From NCBI GenBank assembly GCA_020253895.1, contig JADDKG010000088.1, positions 1 through 5,415 of the forward strand: 5,415 nucleotides of DNA. Direction: 5' to 3'. Below, piece by piece: positions 4,862-5,415 of this stretch (position 1 is its first letter; the number at the start of each line of letters is the position of its first letter). Source of the stretch: Rubrobacter sp. (GTDB lineage: Bacteria; Actinomycetota; Rubrobacteria; Rubrobacterales; Rubrobacteraceae). The notes under the pieces were generated by a model. The model ran no database searches. It was not told where the DNA came from and worked only from the letters and a program-made list of their open reading frames with translations. The translations under genes were made by a program, and so were the position numbers.

Positions 4862-5071
4862 ATGCGGCTTGCAGGGCTTCTCATGCTGAGCGTAAGCCTG
4901 ATACTGCTGCTCGTGACGGGTGGCCGCCATCACGGCCGGTTAGATCAAGGATCTACTCCTTGCGGTAGGGCCTCCCGATCGCCGCCGGGGCCACCGCCCG
5001 TCCCCCGAAGCCCGCGAGCACCACGATCGTCAGCAGGTAGGGGATCATCTGCAGGAACTCCAGCGGGATGA
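4862..5071 (+). CDS. possible small hydrophobic protein, running antisense into a permease gene
   Basis: ATG 4862 is preceded by AAAGGAGG at good spacing, one of the best ribosome binding sites in the window. The first 20 residues are a plain membrane or signal-like segment (MRLAGLLMLSVSLILLLVTG) followed by GRHHGR. No lipobox Cys or signal-peptidase site is obvious. From about residue 30 the 69-residue frame is Ser/Pro/Arg-rich and lies antisense to the convergent permease gene, so that part looks like chance reading. Third-position use in the first 26 codons is less GC-biased (CTT, GCA, GTA, ATA, GGT) than in neighbouring genes. It may be a real small membrane peptide whose tail is unimportant, the 5' stub of a gene whose body was lost, or a coincidence. 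A TAG lies at 4941 in the next frame, so a single frameshift would end it just before the overlap. Confidence 0.4.
   Translation: MRLAGLLMLSVSLILLLVTGGRHHGRLDQGSTPCGRASRSPPGPPPVPRSPRAPRSSAGRGSSAGTPAG
4922..4955 (-). terminator. two small dyads at the 3' end of the permease gene
   Basis: TAGATC-AAG-GATCTA (4941-4955) is a perfect 6-bp palindrome that includes the permease stop codon (TAG read on the minus strand at 4953-4955). Just beyond it, GGCCG-6 nt-CGGCC (4922-4926 and 4933-4937) forms a G+C stem. Together they could end the transporter transcript, although no T-run follows on the minus strand. Confidence 0.4.
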
Positions 5072-5415
5072 CGTCCTGCGGGGCCTGGAAGATAAACGCC
5101 TGGGCCAGCCCAAAGAGAAAGGCCGCTCCTGCCGCCCCGATCGGGTTCCAGCGGCCGAAGATCAGGGCCGCCAGCGCGATAAACCCCCTCCCGCTGGTCA
5201 TCCCCTCCGTAAACGCCGAGAGTATACCCATGGAGAGGTAGACCCCGCCGAGGGCGGCCAGCAAACCCGAGAGGGCCACCCCGTAGTAGCGCATCCTGGC
5301 GACGCTCACCCCGGCGGTATCCACCGCCTCCGGGGCCTCGCCGGTCCCCCGCAGCCGCAGCCCGAAGGGGGTCCGGAAGACCACAAAGTAAGCCAGAGGT
5401 ATCATGGCGTACATC
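4953..5415 (-). CDS. nucleoside/simple-sugar ABC transporter permease, C-terminal part (5' end outside window)
   Basis: The visible 153 residues are the C-terminal half of a BPD_transp_2 inner-membrane permease of the type found in BmpA-linked nucleoside importers (YufQ/NupQ-like; usual length about 300). Supporting motifs are FGLRLRGTGE.PEA.DTAGVSV (cytoplasmic loop, about 17-38), ALSGLLAALGGVYLSMG (47-63), MTSGRGFIALAALIFGRWNP (72-91, the most family-typical stretch) and IPYLLTIVVLAGFGGRA (124-140), ending in GRPYRKE. Several hydrophobic spans are evident. It would pair with a second permease, an ATPase and a Bmp-family lipoprotein, expected to the right on the same strand, in uptake of nucleosides across the cytoplasmic membrane. 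The Met encoded at 5414 is internal, because the family's N-terminal helices are missing. The substrate is inferred from family resemblance. The stop is TAG at 4953-4955, within a small palindrome. Confidence 0.9.
   Translation of the reverse strand, partial: MYAMIPLAYFVVFRTPFGLRLRGTGEAPEAVDTAGVSVARMRYYGVALSGLLAALGGVYLSMGILSAFTEGMTSGRGFIALAALIFGRWNPIGAAGAAFLFGLAQAFIFQAPQDVIPLEFLQMIPYLLTIVVLAGFGGRAVAPAAIGRPYRKE

Overview
The window is very GC-rich (by eye about 70% or more), with GC-biased third codon positions, frequent GTG starts and strong GGAGG-type ribosome binding sites. Together with a SufU-type Fe-S protein and a NarL-type two-component system, this suggests a high-GC Gram-positive. 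The style fits a deep-branching actinobacterium such as Rubrobacter, but the genus is inferred from impression, not from a search.

Layout, left to right. (1) The 3' end of sufU (+), followed by a possible hairpin terminator. (2) A short stretch that looks empty but whose +1 frame (about 415-603) encodes the N-terminal zinc-binding part of a GFA/CENP-V (DUF636) protein. It has no start codon, one Cys-to-Tyr change and no C-terminal half, so it is called as a gene remnant. (3) Two minus-strand genes of unknown function: a three-helix membrane protein (613-1017) and a soluble 137-residue protein (1094-1507), separated by a perfect 8-bp inverted repeat. (4) A divergent regulatory region with two overlapping palindromes, then a 77-residue XRE-type DNA-binding protein (+, 1643-1876). 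(5) A short secreted protein (+, 1966-2370) with a signal peptide and a C-terminal LPDTG sortase signal. It is preceded by a direct repeat of GTTAAG at 10-bp period and a strong hairpin that runs into its ribosome binding site.

(6) Converging on the LPXTG gene, with stop codons overlapping inside one CTAG, is a two-component operon on the minus strand. It comprises a membrane histidine kinase with a GAF-like region (3002-4576) and a LuxR/NarL response regulator (2367-3005), coupled through a GTGA start/stop overlap. A TATGAT -10 element lies upstream. (7) A divergent leader on the plus strand with two strong hairpins, and a small hydrophobic ORF with an excellent ribosome binding site (4862). 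This ORF runs antisense into (8) the 3' end of a nucleoside/simple-sugar ABC transporter permease (minus, 4953 to the window edge).

How the parts may work together: SufU belongs to SUF Fe-S assembly, whose other genes presumably lie to the left. The kinase and regulator form a membrane signalling pair that could control the adjacent envelope protein, which is inferred from adjacency only. The XRE protein probably regulates itself and its divergent neighbour. The permease is the end of a nucleoside uptake operon lying to the right. I see no tRNA, rRNA, CRISPR array or insertion sequence. The least ordinary items are the GFA remnant, the small LPXTG protein with its structured upstream region, and the structured leader and small hydrophobic ORF near 4760-4950.
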